Source: Gigaspora margarita (taxonomy: Eukaryota; Glomeromycota; Glomeromycetes; Diversisporales; Gigasporaceae). Taken from it: 64,000 nucleotides of DNA. A program made the position numbers and the translations under genes. The stretch is taken from positions 239,198 to 303,197 of the forward strand of contig WTPW01000419.1 in assembly GCA_009809945.1 (NCBI GenBank), written 5' to 3'. Of this stretch, positions 49,230 to 61,868 are shown in pieces. The number at the start of each line of letters is the position of its first letter. Position 1 is the stretch's first letter. The notes beneath the pieces were generated by a model. It ran no database searches. It was not told the origin of the DNA and saw only the letters and a list, made by a program, of their open reading frames with translations.

Positions 49230-51590
49230 TATTGCTATTGCTTGCTTGCATGATTGATACCACTTTTGCTCATATGCATTTTGTTTATGTTGTATGATTG
49301 ATACAGCTTTCGTTCACACATTGCTATTGTTCATATTGCATGATTAATTCTACTTTTGCTCATACATGTTATTGTTCATATTTATGACAGAGCCAGTGGT
49401 TGTTAGAAGCAAAATTAGCTAGCAAAATTAGCTAGTAAATTTTGCAAATTTAGCAAAATAGCTTATTATATAATTTATATTCAAATATATATGTATGTAC
49501 ATATTTAATAGCAACTACACTGCATACTGCTAAAGCTTAAACAAGTCAATTCTAAGAGTAACTTATCCCCAATGAGTTGTTCTTTTGTTCAATATAAAGT
49601 AATTGAGTTTTTAAATTTTCAGTATACTTACACTGATAATCAGAAAAAAGTTAAGACATGTGAACGAAAATAGTATCAATATGCACAGGAATAATGTGAT
49701 ACAATGGAAAAATTGCGATATAAATGAAAGTGGTATTAATCATGCAATAAGAACAATGATGATATGTGAGCGAAAGCAGCATCAATCATAAATCAGAGCC
49801 AGTAGATTTTAGTAGCATCTAAAATATCACTATTTTTAGCGAAATAGCTAGCTGTGCTGAGATGCGAAATTTGCTAAGCATGTGATTATTCCATTTGTTC
49901 TTAAACTGATTTATATAAACATGCAATTATATGCATGTTGTGAATAATAACTAGTGAACTTACTAAACTGATTTATATAAACATGCAATTATATGCATGT
50001 TGTGAATAATAACTAGTGAACTTACTAAAATGATAGATTAAGAACTCATCGAAGAACATATGACTACATTAAAATTTACTCTTGGTGCATTAAGGTTTAT
50101 GCATTATCTTTATATAGAGAGCTTTTTTTCCCTGCATCATTATACATACTAACAATTTCAATCGATTACTTGAACCCATGATTTGCCAGATTCGAACAAT
50201 GAACCACTAAATATATGCAGTAGATCAAAAATGGGTCACCAACGTCTCAATATGAAGGTGAGAGAGGGTTTACTGTATTTTATTCAAGGTTAAGCAAAAG
50301 AATTCTTTTTTTTATTTCTCATGCCCTTATATATATTAAAATGACTCTAAATTAACTATATCAAACTCACATTAACTTCTCACTGATTATACATTTTTTA
50401 TGCATCGTAAGCTTATACCTCATTAATTACCTCCTATTGATCTCAGCTAACATCCTGTGATATGATCAATAATCGTTATCGAACCCTTATGCGAAATCTA
50501 AAGTGATAAGTATTTTTACACTTTATTTATTTATTTGTTATTAATAACCCTTCGCTCTGTTATAAGTATTCCTCAACCATAACACTATAAATGGCATATA
50601 TTGAACATTAAATTTTATCGTATACTAATTTCAACCATAATATTAACAATTCAATTAAACTAGGATTTAGCATTAATGAAAGCTTTTTTTAGTCATAATG
50701 TCAAATATTCCTTATAATATTTTTAGTACTGTAGTATCTCCAGGCAAAAAAAACAGACATAGGATTAAAATGTGGTAGTTGATATATCATAATGTATGTA
50801 TATTAGCAGGTTTATTCAAAATTAGAGTTGTTAACACTTTGCTCAAACTCTAATGCAATCAGGTTGAATCGACTAATATTCTTTTAATAATAATTCTTGT
50901 ATTTAACTGCAATAAACTATTTTTATATTTTTTATCGCTCTAACTATAAAGCCTATAAGTCTCAAAATAAATTCATATTATCTATTACTGGTATAATTTA
51001 AAGAATTCACCTTGTTGAATAAATACCACTCAAATACCATTTGAGCTGCTATTCAGCACTATTACATGTCTTCGCGGACATGCATTCAAATCATACCATT
51101 CAACATGATTTAATAAAGGCTATATTACCGTATATGCATGTATAACAATATTATATAAGATATACTGAACAAAGAAAGTGTGATGTAATGAAAAATTTAA
51201 AAATAAGTTTTAGAATAGAATCTTTAGCAGATTTTGCTTAAAGATCTTAATTACATTTTGAAAAAAACTAGTTTTAAATAAATTTTAACTATGTTATTTT
51301 TGTTATATTATTTTTTTTCTTTAATTTATATATAAAGATCACATGACCAAAATACCAGATTTTTATTGGTTATTATAATTATATAATGTGTATTATTATG
51401 CTATATAAATTTTTAAAAAGAGGGGTGTTATGTTAAACAGAAAATCAAATTGGTATGGTCTTAAGAAACAATGCTCTTGGACCAATTTGCCATCAACCGA
51501 GCATATTTCTTAAAGTTCCTTTTTTTATCTAAAAAATTTTTAAAAATCTAATTTTAGCCAAAATTAAGAATTTTGAAGATTATCAGCCTA
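49230..51590. other. Non-coding region with inverted and direct repeats
   Basis: No gene. Segments at about 49240-49400 and 49640-49800 are imperfect inverted copies (CATGATTGATACCACTTTTGC versus complements), suggesting a degenerate foldback element of about 560 bp. The rest up to 51590 shows nothing I can assign. Confidence 0.45.
49903..50026. repeat. Perfect 62-bp direct duplication
   Basis: The segment starting AAACTGATTTATATAAACAT is repeated immediately with a 62-bp period and no mismatch seen, so it is a recent tandem duplication. It contains the palindrome ATGCAATTATATGCAT. Confidence 0.85.
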
Positions 51591-51593
51591 AAT

Positions 51594-51742
51594 TATAGCT
51601 GGTTTCATAATCTTGGGACATCTGGTAAAAAATTAACTGATTGGGTATTGCTGATTAGTGCGTTTATAGCCTTAGTAATCACTAAAATATTCTGTTAGCC
51701 AATTTTTTACCAGATGTCCTAGAATTTAAGAAAACAGCTATA
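51594..51742. mobile_element. Small MITE with ~48-bp inverted ends
   Basis: The left arm starts TATAGCTGGTTTCATAATC and contains GGACATCTGGTAAAAAATT; the right arm is its imperfect complement. About 149 bp. The arms resemble the termini of the 31944-33130 element and its left neighbour, so one terminus family is used by elements of very different size. Confidence 0.7.
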
Positions 51743-51922
51743 ATATAGTGTTAGTAGTAGAATTGGATTGGTCAGAAAAATGACAACGATCTTGCCAAAA
51801 GTAACGGGATCATTTTTGAGAAAACCTGTTCTTGCACACAGCCCATCAATCAAATGAATTATCTATATCAGAAAGGCTATTAAATGCAAGATTGAGAAAA
51901 GATTCGATATGCATGATTCTGC

Positions 51923-52721
51923 AGGACCCACAAACATCCAGTATGAGGTTATATTTAAATTTTTCAGCAAAAACATCTAAAATTTGAGAAGCAAAATATG
52001 TTTTTGGCAATTATCTTGGCATCCAGTGGTCCAATTTGAATAAACTTTTTTTTAAAATGAAGTTCTCAGTAAGGTGCATCTAAAAAAATAGTTTATTAAA
52101 TTCTGATCACTGAATTAGAAGTTATTAAAGTAAATAAATTTTGTCATTTTTAGCAAATTAGGTCAAAATTGGCCAAAATTCATTTATGACCTATATGAAA
52201 GATGTCCAGGGTCCTGATTCTGCTATTCGATAAAGGAAAAATTATGGATAGATGATAGATTTTATGAATCCAATTAAGAAATAAAATAGTATAAAATAAA
52301 CAAGAAATGTACTATTAAGTAGCATGAATTAATTAAGTTGTTGCTGTATCATTACTTGTCCTGTAATAAAGATAAACTGATCTTGGTTTAACTGTCCCTC
52401 ATTAAATAAAATAAACTGTCCCATAGGACCCCGGACATCTTTGATATAGGTCATAACTGGATTTTGGCCAATTTTGACCTAATTTGCTGAAAACGTCAAA
52501 ATCTATTTACTTAAATAACTTCCGATCCAGTAATCAAAATTGAATGAACTTTTTTTGTTAGATGCGCCTCACTGAGAGCTTCATTTTAAAAAAAAGTTCA
52601 TTCAAATTGGACCACTGGATGCCAAGATAATTGCCAAAAACTGTTTTTTTGCTTCTCAAATTTCGGGGGTTTTTGCTGAATTGTGTAATGTATGACCTCT
52701 GTACTATATGTCCGGGGTCCT
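51923..52721. repeat. Large foldback: ~290-bp inverted arms
   Basis: The left arm (about 51923-52215) begins AGGACCC and includes TTGGCATCCAGTGGTCCAATT and TTAGGTCAAAATTGGCCAAAA. The right arm (about 52428-52721) is the complement with scattered differences and ends GGGGTCCT. The spacer is about 210 bp. No coding. Could be a foldback transposon; no target duplication found. Confidence 0.75.
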
Positions 52722-52735
52722 TGTCCCATGAACTC

Positions 52736-52850
52736 ACCTTATACCCAATATGGCTTAGCCTTGCCAAATCATACCACCTCTCACTATTGGGTATATTGTG
52801 AGGTGTTTCTTTGGTCTTTATGCTTGGTGGTTGTCTGTCCCGTGATGCCA
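52736..52850. repeat. Second copy of the dispersed repeat near 2.2 kb
   Basis: Shares CCTTGCCAAATC-TACC-CCTCT and a downstream GGTATATTG/GTGG region with 2200-2310. It directly follows the foldback element. I see no convincing tRNA-type A or B box, so a SINE assignment is not justified. Confidence 0.5.
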
Positions 52851-53139
52851 GTCTGGATTTCTGCCTTCAAAAATTTGGTGGTAACTGTGAAATTTGAAAT
52901 ACCTACTTTATTTTATGAATACAGACACTAAAGAAACTGGAATTTCGATAGCGAATGGATTCTGCAAGATTTTTTTTTGTTTTATCTTTTTCTGTTTGTT
53001 TTGTTGTATTGTGTTGTTTTTTTAGAACACTAACAGAAAAGTGTGCTCATTTGTTTGTTTTTTCAGACTGAAGAACTGTGTCCACCCATTTTTTGTTTAT
53101 TTTGTTTTGTATGAATTCACTGTGTATCTGTTCCTACAT

Positions 53140-53310
53140 CAGCAAAATAAATATATGAAATCTTTCGATAGAATTACATAGCGAAATCTTTTGAAAGAAT
53201 TGCGATTGATGTGAAATCTTTTGAAAGATATGCAATCTTTTGAAAGATTTGGCATGCATTTCTTTCGAAATATTTCGAAATAAATTTTGAAATACCTCGA
53301 AATATATTGT
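53140..53310. repeat. GAAATCTTTTGAAAGA palindrome-like repeat
   Basis: The motif GAAATCTTTTGAAAGA and variants recur four to five times, followed by TTTCGAAAT/ATTTCGAAATA palindromes. A local simple repeat; function unknown. Confidence 0.65.
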
Positions 53311-53382
53311 GAAATTTCTCTTAAAAAAATAAAATCTTGTGATATAATTGTTTTGTCAATTAACTCACCAGACAAATTACTG

Positions 53383-53712
53383 TTAGTTTGTTAATAAAGA
53401 AAAATTTTTAATCATTCTTCTATCATATATTGTAATTAATAATTCTCGTTCTACATAAAGTCCATTCCCTTTGTTGATGATATCAGATATCGTTCTATTG
53501 GAGTTAAGCAATTTGTCTTTTGGGCCATGTTTTATCTTACCAACTTCTTCATCATTGAAAATAAAGAAAAACTTATATCTAGGATCATTAGAGTCAAGCT
53601 TTATTATTTGATCATAGAATTTACTAAGAGTTAAACTTTTTAATATTATTTCGCCATATAGCTTTTTGTTAACTACTATCTTACGTTCATGTTTTACACC
53701 TTTGTTTTTATC
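53383..53712 (-). CDS. Orphan terminal exon, 109 codons, unrecognised
   Basis: An acceptor ACTAG precedes 53712 on the minus strand, and the frame from there runs 109 codons to TAA at 53385-53383 without interruption. Composition is protein-like: DKNKGVKHERKIVVNK, DSNDPRYKFFFIFNDEEVG and ISDIINKGNGLYVERELL. There is no start codon at the left, so it must be a downstream exon, but no upstream partner is visible before about 53950. The pattern (basic strand, then FxFNDEEVG, then a second strand) resembles a small beta-rich ubiquitin-like fold, which is only a guess. It lies 450 bp from the opposite-strand relic at 54164. Confidence 0.55.
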   Translation of the reverse strand, partial: DKNKGVKHERKIVVNKKLYGEIILKSLTLSKFYDQIIKLDSNDPRYKFFFIFNDEEVGKIKHGPKDKLLNSNRTISDIINKGNGLYVERELLITIYDRRMIKNFSLLTN

Positions 53713-54163
53713 CTAGTATAATATGACATTAACAAGGCAATGTAAAAAAATTACATATATACGTACGTACTGTACGTATATATAAAAATGTTTTTGACCT
53801 ATCGATTTGGGTTTTTCGATAAATTGTTATACAAAATTTTTTAGTTAAACAAATGAAACACTCAATAAAAAAGATTTTTTTTTTTTAGTTCTCATATGAG
53901 ACAAATAAAAGATAAGTATAAATAAAACAGTTATGGCAAGTTATAAATGTCGATATCGTATAATAAGAAGAATAAATTATGTGGATATATGATATTACGC
54001 CGGATTATGGTACTACGTGACATGACTATCCTATTGGTTCTTTAAAGGACAATGTTGCCGTGTAATCTGTTATAATGTTTCTAATACATACAGTACTCCG
54101 AAGCACAATATAAGCTATTGCAAATTTTATATTAATACATTAATTACAACGAACATTAATCAC

Positions 54164-57000
54164 AATGAATAGTTTCGTTAAAATAAAAGTGACAATTAAT
54201 TCGGATTCTCCTGTTGGAATGACATTAGTTATCAATTTAATACTTTCCAAAGCAGCTACAATAGTCGCGAAAAGAATAGAGAATAATTCTTCTCCACATT
54301 TCGGGCAAAGTTCCAAAGTTTTTTTTTTTTTGAGGCTCTATTAGTTTGGTTTAATAAACCCATAGCATAACAATAGAAAAGTTATAACAATGTTTTAATG
54401 ATCCAAGATATAAATTTTTTTTAAGTTTTTTGGCGTTGGATTAATAGACAAAAAGAGTTCTATATAAAAATATAAAAATATCAAATATCATAGATCAAAA
54501 TTGTAATGTAATTTATATAAAGAGGGAACAATATATTAAAGTGAATATAGACGACCGTTTATCCATGTATTATGATTAGGTCTTTATGATAAGTTAGGAA
54601 AATATTGCGACACAATCCAATTATATCACTATCTTTTAAATTCGTGAGAGGCGTACGTCTAATATCCGAAACAGTCATGGATTAAGAGAGTTTCTGACGA
54701 ATTGTTTATTTATCCTGTTGATGAAAATTCTTGTAAAAAATGACACTATTTGCAAATATTTACAATAGATAACAATACGCAATATTGAAAGATATATGGA
54801 ATATTTGCCAATAACAGAGAAACTTATTCAGGTTCGAACACTGCTTAAGGGTAGGGTGAACGTAGATCATTTTTAATAATGATCACGTTGTAATCATATG
54901 AAATCAGGTGATCGACCAATCAGGGTTGTAAACAACAACGATTCAACCAATCAGAATTAGCGATTTTTGTGCGACCTAAGGAAATTTGGGGTCACCTAAG
55001 TTTTTTTTACCAATATACAAAGGTAGATTTTTTTAAATGATATAGAGTTTAAAATTTTACTATAACAAATAGGAGACTTCAAATTATATACCACAAAATT
55101 TTGGGAAATACTGGCTATAATCTTGAAAAGTTTTATTAGAAGCATATTTTTGCTTTCTATATAAAATTTTTTTGTACCCCGTAAATCATATGAAAATTGA
55201 TCTACGTTCACCCTACCCTTAAAATGGGACCAAACTTTGTTTTTTACGATGGTGATATAAAAATCGATAAATCCTTAGAAACTTCTATTGATTGGATAAA
55301 AATTGCCTGGATAGAGGATGAAAAGCTTAAATTAAAGTTTCATCAAGAAAATGATCAAAAATGGAATGAATTAGTTAGTCATTATGGTATTGGATTCACA
55401 TTTGACAATTAGGTCATTATTCTGGAAATGCAATATTTAAATGCGAACAAAAATTTAACAGATCATTAAATAAGCAACTGACTTTAAATGATGGAATAGC
55501 ACCACCCATACCCTTATCTTACCTACCATATTTGTTCTTACTTTCTAATGTTTCATATGAGTCTAGTGAATTTTGTAATGTAACTACCAAATTTCAAGCA
55601 TTATCATAAGTAAAGCGAAAGTAAATCTTGATAAGACAAATATGATAATGATTTTGTTGAAGAAGTTAAGGCAGTGGTAGTCAATAATCATCTGCGCAAT
55701 AAAAAAATTAAAGAACTTAAGAGAATTTCAAAAAAATATATGGACTTACTACGCTAGTGAAGTCGTTTTCGCAGGTGTGATTATTGAAAAATATAATAAT
55801 ATTCGTACGCAAGCAAATGGTAAGCAGTCATTTGTTTTATTTATACAGCAGTATGTAATTTCGAATTAATAAAATTCAAACAAATATAATTGAAACAAGA
55901 TTCTACTAGATTCGGTATTGAGACTGTTGGAGACTTTCAATTAATTCACAGAATATGGATATGAATCAAACTATACCACATCAAGAACAATAAATATATC
56001 TAACAAGTGTTAACAATAATTGGTGGAGATGAAATTCTTTTGTTAATAATGATCCAGAAACCATTAGGTTATGGAGGAATTCATTTAATAACTCCAAATA
56101 TTGGAAAATAATTTATTACAAAATACTGCCAATATTTGATTTACTTGATAGTGATCTAAAAAACCAGATAAGGAAGCTTTCGACGAACAAATTCTTAAAG
56201 GTAAGTTTTTATTTTACAAAGAGTAACTGATTATTTAATGTGGTCTTAATATTTATTAATATATCGTTTATCTAATAACATATTAATTCTCTAAAAACAG
56301 TTGGAACAATAACTCGTTATGCAAAACTACTAAGTTCAAACTTGACTTCAATTGTAATCGATGATTGAAGTAATGGAAAACTTGAAGATGTTACCTCGAA
56401 TCCACTTCAATGCCAAATATTCGCATCAATAATGAATAAAGATAACTGCATCTATTCTTTACGAATTGAATATATAGATAAAGATACACCAGCATTCGTT
56501 ATTCATTATATTGGTAGGAGGAAAAGGCCGAAAAAAAAAATTCATTACAAAATACATATTGGCTGGATTATTGTTGGCTATCCAGAAAGGTTTATATTTG
56601 AACGAAGAAATCATGACATTAAAATTACCAAAAAGAAGTGTGAGGAGATGACAAAAGAAAAAATAGGTGACCATCTATCATATAAATGTAACATCGACCA
56701 ATTTTTTAATCATTCTAGTAAACTGGGAATATGTGTAATTGAAAGTCCTTTGGAATCTAGTAATTACGACATGCACGAGTCAAAAATGGTTACTGGTATT
56801 CATTTCCCTCTAGAAAATTCAACATGCATGTTTTTTCACAGTCTTGATAATTGCCATAATGTTGACAATAATATAAATGAAATTTCTCCTTCGAAAATAA
56901 TATGCAAGTATGTTACATCTTCCTTAAAATAGCCAATTTGATCTTATTTAACTTCATTTTTCATTTATAGTATTATTGACATTAAGGGCAATAATTCTTG
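54164..57000 (+). pseudogene. Degenerate MACPF-like gene relic (fossil)
   Basis: Plus-strand pieces in gene order resemble a family I associate with MACPF-like proteins of Rhizophagus: an N-terminal segment from an ATG at 54164, middle pieces from 55225 and about 55700-56190, and a long C-terminal piece (56432-56932) ending near 56930. The copy is broken by roughly half a dozen interruptions and by the TTAA-flanked MITE at 54849-55218. Family assignment is from recall and modest in confidence. It is treated here as a fossil; age appears moderate because the C-terminal piece still reads openly. Confidence 0.45.
54849..55218. mobile_element. piggyBac-type MITE with TTAA flanks
   Basis: Terminal inverted repeats of 21 bp beginning GGGTAGGGTGAACG are identical at both ends. 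TTAA flanks lie at 54845-54848 and 55219-55222. A TTAA target with GGG termini is characteristic of piggyBac-group elements. The identical termini suggest a recent insertion. 370 bp, no transposase; it interrupts the relic at 54164-57000. Confidence 0.85.
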
Positions 57001-57360
57001 TATGCTGGAAGTAAAATTGGAAAAATAACAACCCGCATATATTTTCTGACATCTCCAAAACATTAATAGCTGTCTGTAATGAATGCAAAAAATATCTCAC
57101 TTTACTTCTGAAAAAAAGTTTTTGGAAGAAAAATTTTAACTATCCATTATTCATGAGTATTTTCAATGGTTGTACCCAACATGGGTTTATAAATATTACC
57201 CCAAAATGTCCGATTTACCTAATGTCAAATCGCACAAACAATAACCCATCAGAATTTAAAGGTCAAATTTCAATATTATCAACGAAGTGCAAGTCATTTC
57301 CTATATAGCAACATTTTTTGCAACACTAATTTTTTTAAAAAGAAAATATTGTTTATTAAT

Positions 57361-57362
<2 letters not shown>

Positions 57363-57451
<89 letters not shown>
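57363..57451. repeat. Poly(T) tract of about 89 bp
   Basis: An uninterrupted T run (A on the minus strand), 325 bp downstream of the stop codon of the minus-strand channel gene. Exact length in the source genome is uncertain because such runs are error-prone in sequencing. Confidence 0.9.
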
Positions 57452-57454
<3 letters not shown>

Positions 57455-57775
57455 GAACCTTTTAAATAGCTATAAACGTTTTCTAGATTTGTATGTCAAT
57501 ATAGAGTGAATTATATGAAAAGTTTGAATATCGTAATTGATTTATATTTAACTTGACAAAATTTGTAAGGATTCATTTTTCCTCGCCAGAACAAATTTTT
57601 AAAGTAAGCGTTAATATCGTATGGACACGGAAACATATTAATGTAGAAATGGAGAATAGTTGTCTGACATTTTCGATCTCAAAGTCTATAATTTTTTATA
57701 ATTATATATTTATATTTCTATTAATTTACATTTTAAAGAATTTTAATGCAGGATATTTTTTGAATAATTAATTCA

Positions 57776-60700
57776 TCATTCATCTATTTCTCCAACATCA
57801 TCTCTTAACCTCATAATCAACTCTTTAATTTCACCTATCTCAATTTCCACTTGCTTATTTTTTGAAAAATTATCATATTCAACTTTAATGACTTTCAAAA
57901 TTGCTGGTGATAAATAAGGTTTTTCAAAGCCATTCCATTTATCATTTTGAATTATTCGTACTAGATTTCGAAGTTTGTTTACATGAACTGTATAAAAACT
58001 GTTTAAAAACAATAATATTTTCAGTATAAAATAAAATCAAAAATAATTAATGTTAACATTTAAATTGAAAATTTTTAAAATTTTTATGAATATATTTACA
58101 TGATCTCTGGAAACCAATTCTTTTTTCTTCTTTGATGAGGTAACATATAAAACAACTCAATTTCAGCTAAAACCTACAATGATTAAAATAAATAAATGAT
58201 AAAAAAAATTTGTATATACAGTATGCTTATACTACATTAAGCTGGCTTAAAGAAAAAAAAAGTACCTTGGCTTTATGAATCAAAAATGATTCTTCATAAT
58301 TGGTTTCATTAATCATTTTACTAAGAATTCCAATAAATAAATTTAATAAATAAAGTATAGTAAAAAATGAAAATGAGACCACCAGAAAGGTCAAAAAAGG
58401 GTTATAACGTAGAGCAGATTGTGATATTGAAGTGAAGTTCCCTATTTTAAAAATTGGATATTAATATATAAAGAACCTTTTTAAATAATCCAAAATTAAT
58501 TTCTTGATTTTATAACCTGGTCTGTCAAAATAAAAAATCAAGATATTAAACTTTATATAGATTAAAATTTAAAAAAGTTACCAATGAGCATCATATAGGT
58601 GGCAAAAATTGCATCTCCCAACGTGGAAAAAATATTATAGTTATTATCAGCATTAACTGACTGATCATTCTCTTCAACCCCATTCATCCCAGTAGCACTA
58701 TAACTCGGTCCCTCAGATGAGATATCAGAAGTAGGTCTCAATAATAAAAGAAATGAATGTGCAAAAGCTGTAATAATAAAACCCATGATTATCAGAAAAA
58801 CTAAAATACGTTTTGCCACACTAATTATCAAGGCAATATAAATGCCGATAGGTTCAATAGTACGAAAAAACAAGATAAATTTTAATTCAAGTAATAAACT
58901 AGAGGCAGCTAATAACCAAGTGGAAACAGATCCATTTTGAAGCCAGAGAATGGACGTTATTACCGGAAATAAGATAACACAAAAATCTAATTAAATGAAA
59001 TTATATTAATATGGTTATTAATATAATTAATTGAATTAAATTGAGTAAAATAGTTGTTGTAATAACAGTTACCGCATAAATTCCAAAAATCCGTAATATA
59101 ATTCAAAGGAGAGTAAGTAAATTTTTTAAATTCAATCATAAGATGCCAAATCCCAAATATAAAAGTCGCTTGCAACAACGACGTTAGAGAATTCAAGGAA
59201 ATCGCATTTGACTTAGTAGCAGCCATCGTAAAACAGCCCAAAAGAATGGTGTAAAATAACCAAATAGTCAAATAATATTTCCTACCATAAGTATTCCATT
59301 TAAAATTGAGCAAAGCTTCACAATTCCAATATTTGTATAATTCACCATCGATTGATCTTATGAAATTACTTGGAAGAGGATTCCATAATTCACTCCACGT
59401 ATTATAGCTCTCAGGGTATGATATAAATTTTGGTAAAGGAAGTAATAATTTAATAGTGATATTTTTATCAAAATTATAATAATCATACCAATTTTGAAAT
59501 GGAATTATGATATAAGTTTCGATAAAAGAATATATTGAAAAATTCTTATTATTATCAAAACGATGTTTATATTGATCATATTGAAAATGTTTCCAACGTT
59601 CATAAATTCTTGAAATAAAAATATTAATAATTGAGGTTTTTGATAAATAATTATAAGTTCCATGCTGATAAAGATGTGAAGAATGAAATATAGAAGGTTT
59701 CTCTCTAACCCTTAATGGTGATTGATCGATAAAAGGGATCACGAAAGCAGTTCGTGATAAAAAACCAGCTAAATAATTTGGATCTTTTTGTAATAATTCA
59801 GGAAATATTTGCACAATTATACTAAGTAATTGAATATTTGAAGTTGATATATTATTGATATCACTATTTGGTTTAAAATTAAATTCAAAACAACTTTCAC
59901 ATAGTTTTTCTATCATTAAATCAGCATTCATTTTTACTAATGAATTCATAATAATACTTCCATAATATATTATAGAAAATTTATTGGTAATGTAATCTTC
60001 AATAAGTTCTTTAAAAAAATAACTCACATCTTTGCTTCCTTCAGGACCAAATGATAACTCTTTAAATTTAATAACAATATCAAATTCTGGTGGTGGAAGA
60101 ATTCTTTTTGCAAATGTATCACTATAAGATAGTTTTGTGTAAGTCAATTCTTGATAATAAAAGTCTTCATTTCCCCAATAATAAAGTAATCTGATTCCTT
60201 TATCAGGTATAACAGTCCAGATAAGTACACCAAAAGTTGTAATCATGAATAAATCATCATTATCAAGTATTTTACATTGAATAATGTACTGTGGTCTATT
60301 CTGAATTTCTGAATTAAAATTAGGAAATATATTGCGTTGAGATTTTCCTTGTACTGGTAACCATTCATTTCCTTCATGATTAAAATGAAATGCCTTGAGT
60401 ATAAACGACTTTAGAAACTGACAGTCTAATACCCATTTTAATAAGCGACCTTTATACGTTTCTTCTTGTTCAAGATGATCAATATTGTACCTACTTCCAT
60501 AACTTTCAATATTCATTGCTTTTTTGATCATTTCATACATTGCTTTTCTATCATATAATGTAAATAATTTATTATAATCATTAAGTTGTCCTCGTAAATA
60601 ATCAACCCAATTATTACGAATAAATTCCCTATAAATTGATATAGAACCATCAATCAAACCAATTACTTGACTAAATTTTATGATATAAGGGTTTTGAATC

Positions 60701-61868
60701 GTAACACCATTTTCAAATAAATTTTCAGCATTAACAGGATTTTCAAGAGTATAAGGATCAAATAAATCCCTCGTAATTTCATTTTCAGTGTTATGTGATA
60801 TAACAAGTAAACGTTCGCCAATTTCGTGAGCTATAAAGTATATTTTATCTATTGAAATCGAAGAGTCATAATCATCTATAAAATAAATAATATCTGTTAT
60901 AAAGAGTTTTATTTTTTTTCAAAATCATGATTTTGTAATTAAAAAAAAAAAATTTTTTTTTACAAGTGGCCAAATTCATTCCATTCATTGTAGAATAAAC
61001 GTAAATCCTTGATGTCCCAGGTTCATCATCCTGCTCGGTATAATTTTTTGCGCAGATTCCCAATAACTCTTCATCCTCGGTAACCTCAACAAGATCAGGT
61101 ACGTAACTCCAATCAATTGGACAATTTGTTTGTAATTTCAGTGTTTCAATGTTCCAATTTATAAGTTGAAAAGTTTTATCGTTAAATAAAATCAAATTTC
61201 CATATATAGTTATGAAAGAGTCGCTAAAGTAAGACAGTTCAAGCATTGATGTAAGGATCCATTCGATTTCAGAAGTTGAATCTGAAGGAGTTGTCGGTGT
61301 GAATATGAAAGCCCTATATGATGGAAAACTTGAAACGGTTACGAAGTCACCATTTCTAGTGAATTCTGATCGATCAATGACATTTCGTGAGTTTGGAAAT
61401 CTAAGTGATGGTTTTTGTTTATTCATCATTTCAAACATTTCTATTATAAAACAAAAGAAACTATTAGATAAGTAATTATTAACTTAATTCTTGGAAATTA
61501 ATATGTTTACCAAAATTAAGATGATAAGAATTCGTCTTTATCACAACGTGCATATTATCAGATACAGCCGATAATGTATTAGGTTCGGTAATGCTCGTTC
61601 TTGAAATTTCATTTTCGTATTTTAAACGTTGTTGTCCAGTGACTATCGACCATAAAATGACGGATTTATCATCGTTACTCCAAGTACCCGCATATTTCAT
61701 TTTGGGAGAGCATATTATCTTGGAAATTGGTTTACCATTGTGTGGCCTTTCAATTGAGAGACGACGACTGTGACGGCTAGACGGGACGTGGACTATTTTG
61801 TGTTCATCTTGGGATTGTAATTGAAATGTGGGTTTTGGTTTAGTCGAAGAAGACGTGGATGATTCCAT
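57776..61868 (-). CDS. Ion-channel protein: WD/propeller-like N-terminus plus TRP-like six-helix pore domain
   Basis: Seven exons with GT-AG borders: 61868-61511, 61440-60964, 60875-59073, 58986-58582, 58441-58266, 58173-58100 and 57998-57776. They sum to 3,516 nt, an exact multiple of three, giving about 1,171 aa; all junctions keep frame. The N-terminal third has propeller-like blades (ISKIICSPKMKYAGTWSNDD then SVILWSIVTGQ). The middle is a long soluble domain. The C-terminal third has hydrophobic helices (YLTIWLFYTILLGCFTMAA, LQATFIFGIWHLMIEF, a CVILFPVITSILWL segment, ALIISVAKRILVFLIIMGF), a pore-loop-like DAIFATYMMLIGNF, and a last helix (FLTFLVVSFSFFTILYLLNL), followed by a cytosolic tail with charged helices. 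This matches the ion-transport fold of TRP-type cation channels in a membrane. The start ATG opens exon 1. It looks intact; ligand and ion are unknown. Confidence 0.85.

Noticed and set aside
57287-57469. Plus-strand frame across the poly(T) tract
   Set aside because: It is poly-phenylalanine encoded by the homopolymer, not a protein.
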